Source: CAWDMC01 sp963803295 | Lineage (GTDB): Bacteria; Acidobacteriota; Terriglobia; UBA7540 | Length of the DNA: 64,000 bases | Direction of reading: 5' to 3' | Assembly: GCA_963803295.1 (NCBI GenBank) | Contig: CAWDMC010000013.1 | Span: forward strand, 1-64,000 | Shown here: piece after piece, positions 62,229-64,000 of the stretch | How the letters are laid out: each line of letters opens with the position of its first letter | Numbering within the stretch: position 1 is the stretch's first letter | Notes under the pieces: generated by a model | Told to the model about the DNA's origin: nothing | Database searches by the model: none | The model's input: the letters and a program-made list of their open reading frames with translations, nothing else | Made by a program: the position numbers and the translations under genes

Positions 62229-63581
62229 TCAGCCGGAGTTCCTTTCCGCCCGCCGGCGTTCGGTGATGTCGCGAATCGCCGCCACATTGATTTCGCATCC
62301 CTGGTTGACGAAATGGTTGCCGGTGATTTCGACCGGGAAAACCGTGCCATCGTTCTTGCGATGCAAGCGCAACTCAACGTGCGTTTGCCTGTCGGCGATA
62401 GCTGCCCGAGTCTTCCCGGGCTCTGCCGAAATCTCTCCGGCAGTCAGAGACAGAAAATCCTCACGACTGTATCCATACAGCTTCAGTGCGGCTGCGTTCG
62501 CGTCCAAAATCCGGCAGGTGCCACGTTCCAAGACGAGGATGGCGTCGGATTCAGCTTCGAAGAGACCGCGGTAGCGCTCCTCACTTTCAGCCAGGGCTTG
62601 TTGCGTGCGCATGCTTTCACTGACCACAGCTCCGACGCATAGTGCCGTCAATCCGAGGGCCAGCATAAGCAGTTGCAGTCCCGGCAACGCCGCGTTTTCG
62701 GTGTGGACGAGCTGCGCCGCCGCCATGACCGCGGCGTTGATGATGAAAACGGCAAGGGTCGTTCTGCGAAGACCGCGGCGCACGGCAATCCAGACGACAG
62801 GCACAAACAGGATATAGAAAGGGTGATAACGCGCGGCTGGCGCGAAGCCGAACACCAGCCAAACGGCTAAGGCGATAGAGACAAATTGGAGTACCTGCTC
62901 CAGAATGTCGCGCGAGGACGGGACGGGCTGTTTACTCACTAGATCTGCCGTCCGGGACGATTGGCCTTTCGTCCACGAACGTGCCCATGGAGCCAAATAG
63001 AGCAGTAGAAACGGTGTAAATGAAACAATCGAGATCGCGTCGCTCACCCACCAATCGAACGTGCCCCTGAAGAAGTCGGCGCGAGAAAGTAAACCGTCGG
63101 CAAGTTCGGCCCAGACCCCGACGAGAGCGCCAACGACTCCGATAGCCAGCAGAACGACAACCAGCCGTCCTATATCTCGCAAACGCTCGAGGCGACGCCC
63201 AAATCTCCACTTGTCTCGCAACAGGAATGCGCCAGCGGCGTAGGTCAGACAAAGGGCCAGATTGCCAGGAACAACAGTCCAGGCCAGAGCGCTCCGCTGG
63301 TAGTTCCACAGCGCGCCGGTGATCGCAGCCACAAACACCGCAGGCGTGAACTCAATCCCGACGCCGAGCACGAGGGCCCAGTTCAGTCCGGCAGGCAAGT
63401 ACCACGCCGGGGTACCGCCTAGCATCTGAAATGCCAGCGATAACCTGTCCAGCACCATGAAGACGGCCCAGAAGATCACCGCAAGAACGAGTTTTCTAAA
63501 AAGGGGAGAGCGGTCCCAGCTGGGCGGCTGGGGCGAGGTCGCGCGTTGTTGTTTGCCGCTGCCGGCGTCAGCCCGTGGCAT
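62229..63581 (-). CDS. hybrid histidine kinase, N-terminal piece (MASE1 + PAS)
   Basis: A 450-aa N-terminal part. Residues about 28-320 form a MASE1 membrane sensor with about eight hydrophobic helices (LVLAVIFWAVFMVLDRLSL, GTPAWYLPAGLNWALVLGVG, GNLALCLTYAAGAFLL, WVSDAISIVSFTPFLLLYL). PAS1 follows (YRGLFEAESDAILVLE...AAIRDITERRRAE). The frame breaks at GAAAGG near 62242: one missing A would give KELRLTQFSVERASDAVHWLDS, the start of PAS2, read at 62050-62298 in another frame. MASE1 domains sense unknown signals in the membrane. Confidence 0.87.
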   Translation of the reverse strand: MPRADAGSGKQQRATSPQPPSWDRSPLFRKLVLAVIFWAVFMVLDRLSLAFQMLGGTPAWYLPAGLNWALVLGVGIEFTPAVFVAAITGALWNYQRSALAWTVVPGNLALCLTYAAGAFLLRDKWRFGRRLERLRDIGRLVVVLLAIGVVGALVGVWAELADGLLSRADFFRGTFDWWVSDAISIVSFTPFLLLYLAPWARSWTKGQSSRTADLVSKQPVPSSRDILEQVLQFVSIALAVWLVFGFAPAARYHPFYILFVPVVWIAVRRGLRRTTLAVFIINAAVMAAAQLVHTENAALPGLQLLMLALGLTALCVGAVVSESMRTQQALAESEERYRGLFEAESDAILVLERGTCRILDANAAALKLYGYSREDFLSLTAGEISAEPGKTRAAIADRQTHVELRLHRKNDGTVFPVEITGNHFVNQGCEINVAAIRDITERRRAERNSG

Positions 63582-63788
63582 ATTAGACTCCGATTTCGTT
63601 CAAGCGAGTCCGAGGCGGCGGCCGGAGTATCGAACTCTTTTCGAGCAGTTGTTGCTGGGGCGGAGCCAGAAGGATATAGTGGTTTGCCGGTGCGGAGAGC
63701 TCCAACAAGTGCTATGAGATTGCGATGAGCGAGTGGCACCTGAGACTGAGAAACGCCGCCTCAAGAGAACTCGCAATACGGTCTGACT

Positions 63789-64000
63789 CTAATTTAGTTT
63801 TGCTACGCCTGGCACCGCCAATTCCTCGCTGGCTACCGGCTTTTTTTCCCCCAACAATCCCTCAAGATCGAGGATTTCCGTCACGTGGCTGCGTATGACT
63901 GCCGATCCCAGCGTGCCCTTGCGCCGGGTCGCCCGCTTGATGTTCAGGTCTTCTTCCACGATGCCGAGGATGCGGCCAACCACCAGCCCTATGGAGCGCT
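63789..64000 (-). CDS. CheW-domain protein, C-terminal end (runs off the window)
   Basis: Only the last approximately 70 residues are in the window, open to the edge: RSIGLVVGRILGIVEEDLNI, then GTLGSAVIRSHVTEILDLEGLLG and a short tail ending VPGVAKLN. The pattern GLVVG.I..IVEE...GSAVI...VTEILD matches the end of the CheW fold as found in CheA or CheW/CheV. Which of these it is cannot be told. It precedes the hybrid kinase in the same orientation, about 200 nt away. Confidence 0.65.
   Translation of the reverse strand, partial: RSIGLVVGRILGIVEEDLNIKRATRRKGTLGSAVIRSHVTEILDLEGLLGEKKPVASEELAVPGVAKLN

Overview
The window looks like a chromosomal segment of a soil-type Acidobacteriota (Terriglobia / Koribacter–Sulfotelmatobacter-like). 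This is an inference from family content: a duplicated orphan permease (ADOP type) next to its PadR regulator, an S53 pro-kumamolisin with Ig-like repeats and an internal LLLLSSSCGGGG-like segment, a galactose-oxidase-like secreted protein with the same Ig repeats, a very large MASE1/multi-PAS hybrid kinase, and many small hairpin repeats. No 16S rRNA is present, so the rank is tentative.

Layout. 1-5.4 kb: the 3' end of a tRNA-Arg(ACG), a decayed phosphoribosyltransferase, a DGPF/YciI-like protein, an SRPBCC protein, a doubly frameshifted zinc alcohol dehydrogenase and a secreted zinc protease. 5.7-6.1 kb: RNase P RNA. 6.3-10 kb: a Tat-exported HisC-like aminotransferase whose PLP lysine is replaced by glycine, and a secreted copper-radical-oxidase-like protein. 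11-17.2 kb: housekeeping and nucleotide-sugar genes (coaD, an aspartate aminotransferase, then manA-like, manC-like and a phosphohexomutase) for GDP-mannose supply. 17.2-23.7 kb: a repeat-rich, gene-poor island with an IS110 element, a pair of MITE-like palindromes, hairpin repeats, gene debris and frameshifted secreted proteins. 23.7-29.5 kb: ADOP/PadR, an M48 protease and a secreted DUF4185-like propeller protein.

29.6-47.4 kb, all on the minus strand, is the centrepiece: a compact type VI secretion locus read as tssB-tssC-hcp-tagJ(impE)-tssA-tssE-tssF::tssG-clpV-vgrG-LysM/PG-binding protein-695 aa orphan-PAAR. Sheath, tube, recycling ATPase, part of the baseplate and the spike are encoded. 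TssK and the membrane complex TssJ/L/M are absent from the window. tssF and tssG form one reading frame. The spike end carries an orphan protein that is the best candidate for a cargo or adaptor, and a 63-bp hairpin array lies before the PAAR gene.

47.8-64 kb: a class I methyltransferase, the S53 protease, uvrA with an unusual in-frame insertion and no clear ATG, trmO, a truncated degenerate receiver, a nine-PAS hybrid histidine kinase in three pieces, and the C-terminal end of a CheW-domain protein.

A caution for the whole window: many genes are broken by single-base indels, several of them in short homopolymers (C5/C6, A3/A4). Residual assembly error is therefore as likely as true pseudogenisation for several loci, including clpV and the hybrid kinase.
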